Shown here: positions 63,601-64,000 of the stretch, piece by piece
Layout: every line of letters begins with the position of its first letter
How positions within the stretch are numbered: the stretch's first letter is position 1
Source: Megachile rotundata
Lineage: Eukaryota > Arthropoda > Insecta > Hymenoptera > Megachilidae
Direction of reading: 5' to 3'
DNA length: 64,000 nucleotides
Assembly: GCF_050947335.1 (NCBI RefSeq)
Contig: NW_027473350.1
Span: forward strand, 434,001-498,000
Program-made: the position numbers and the translations under genes
The notes under the pieces: model-generated
What the model saw: only the letters and a program-made list of their open reading frames with translations
The model's database searches: none
What the model was told of the DNA's origin: nothing

Positions 63601-64000
63601 ATACTATCACAATCATACTATCACAATCATACAATCATAATCATACAATCACAGTCACACAATCGCAATCATACAATCACAATCATAGAATCACAATCAT
63701 ACAATCACGATCATACAACCACAATCAGACAATCACAATCATACAATCACAATCATACAATCACTGTCATACAATCACAGTCATACAATCACAGTCATAC
63801 AATCACAATCATACTATCACAATCATACTATCACAATCATACAATCATAATCATACAATCACAGTCATACAATCGCAATCATACAACCACAATATTACAA
63901 TCACAATCATACAATCACAATTGTACTATCGCAATCATACAATCACAATCATACCATCACCATCATACAATCACAATCATACAGTCATAATCATACAATC
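60607..64000. repeat. Closing mosaic segment, returning to left-end modules
   Basis: There is no gene here. The part at 60.6-61.6 kb resembles 7.2-8.27 and 10.1-11.1 kb (aaaacc string, tctcc modules, agaaccaccatcag string, acaatcacaatctt / ccagtcac pair). From about 61.7 to 63.17 kb it matches 8.35-9.84 kb at an offset of 53,331 bp. From about 63.25 kb to the end it matches block G/C material (63,435 against 56,070, offset 7,365). Private changes include acattgac near 60.72 kb, actatcacgatcat near 60.99 kb and acaatcatgatcat near 62.18 kb. The array runs off the end in mid-unit. Confidence 0.8.

Larger units (their letters stand above)
1..64000. repeat. 14-bp satellite/minisatellite array filling the window
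   Basis: The whole window is head-to-tail copies of ACAATCACAATCAT. The unit is two ACAATC hexamers plus AT, so 6-bp and 8-bp steps alternate. Consensus composition on the + strand is A 7, C 4, T 3, G 0. Unit start positions modulo 14 stay constant except at nine length-variant units: 12 to position 2041, 11 to 5582, 10 to 12497, 9 to 24047, 10 to 29354, 11 to 41829, 12 to 46898, 13 to 50791, 0 to 56756, then 1 to the end. This gives about 4,570 complete units from 12 to 63,994. Most units differ from consensus by zero to two substitutions. Frequent variants are A7G (acaatcgcaatcat), C8T (acaatcataatcat), A10G (acaatcacagtcat), A3T (actatcacaatcat), A3C (accatcacaatcat) and A1G (gcaatcacaatcat). 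No flanking unique sequence is seen, so the array extends past both ends. No gene is supported anywhere in it. A eukaryotic satellite is inferred; the family is not recognised. Confidence 0.98.

Noticed and set aside
1..64000. Minus-strand coding potential
   Set aside because: The minus-strand unit contains two TGA triplets in one frame, and the frame shifts each unit, so every frame meets stops each 42 bp. ATG occurs each unit but opens only five codons before TGA.
1..64000. CRISPR array
   Set aside because: Repeats are directly contiguous 14-mers with no unique spacers, and no cas genes are present.
1..64000. Telomeric repeat
   Set aside because: The unit lacks the G-run pattern of known telomeric repeats such as TTAGGG or its variants on either strand.
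1..64000. CENP-B box or other known centromere motif
   Set aside because: No match to the GC-containing CENP-B box is seen. A centromeric role can be neither supported nor excluded.
1..64000. G-quadruplex or hairpin-forming repeat
   Set aside because: There are no runs of G of the needed length on either strand, and the unit has no inverted repeat able to form a stable stem.
1..64000. Bacterial or viral origin, with an undescribed defence or mobile system
   Set aside because: No gene, promoter, ribosome-binding site or unique segment is present. A 64-kb simple array fits eukaryotic satellite DNA far better.

Overview
The window is one uninterrupted tandem-repeat array. Every base belongs to head-to-tail copies of a 14-bp unit, consensus ACAATCACAATCAT on the + strand (minus strand ATGATTGTGATTGT). 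The window opens 11 bases into a unit. Complete units run from position 12 to 63,994, and a 6-base partial unit closes the window. Phase tracking through anchors gives about 4,570 complete units, with only nine units not 14 bp long (three of 13 bp, six of 15 bp). Neither edge of the array is visible. I find no protein-coding gene, tRNA, rRNA, transposon, CRISPR array or unique sequence.

A gene-free, AT-rich (about 71%), phase-locked satellite of at least 64 kb points to a eukaryotic nuclear genome: a minisatellite or satellite block such as pericentromeric, subtelomeric or other heterochromatin. The sequence does not identify the species or chromosomal position. The long open frames on the + strand are a by-product of the repeat: the 14-mer has no stop in any + frame, and since 14 is not divisible by 3, all three frames read the same 14-residue cycle QSQSYNHNHTITII.

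Variant units form recognisable strings that recur, which reveals a higher-order layout. About 0.2-0.9 kb holds a local 25-unit duplication. About 0.6-7.7 kb is a tandem pair of 3,541-bp blocks (253 units minus 1 bp); a third, internally deleted copy lies at about 11.5-13.7 kb. About 7.7-11.5 kb and 13.7-18.4 kb are mosaics of shared modules. About 18.4-21.0 kb is a block repeated near 32.2-34.8 kb. About 20.5-30.95 kb is a tandem pair of roughly 5.1-5.3 kb blocks. About 30.4-33.1 kb is a 1,358-bp (97-unit) tandem pair. About 32.4-40.4 kb is a roughly 4.0-kb tandem pair. About 40.4-45.1 kb is a patchwork of earlier blocks. About 45.1-52.9 kb is a 3,893-bp tandem pair (278 units plus 1 bp). About 52.1-60.6 kb contains a 5,741-bp-spaced repeat. 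About 60.6-64.0 kb returns to modules last seen at 7-10 kb and 50-57 kb.

Nothing here works together as a gene system. The content of interest is the array's history: substitution-only drift within units, two rare indels amplified as tags, single-unit slippage in pure runs, and nested multi-kilobase duplications and deletions made in whole numbers of units. No undescribed molecular system can honestly be claimed. The array looks like a satellite family with clear higher-order structure that I do not recognise by name. Block boundaries below are approximate, because consensus units at the junctions are uninformative.
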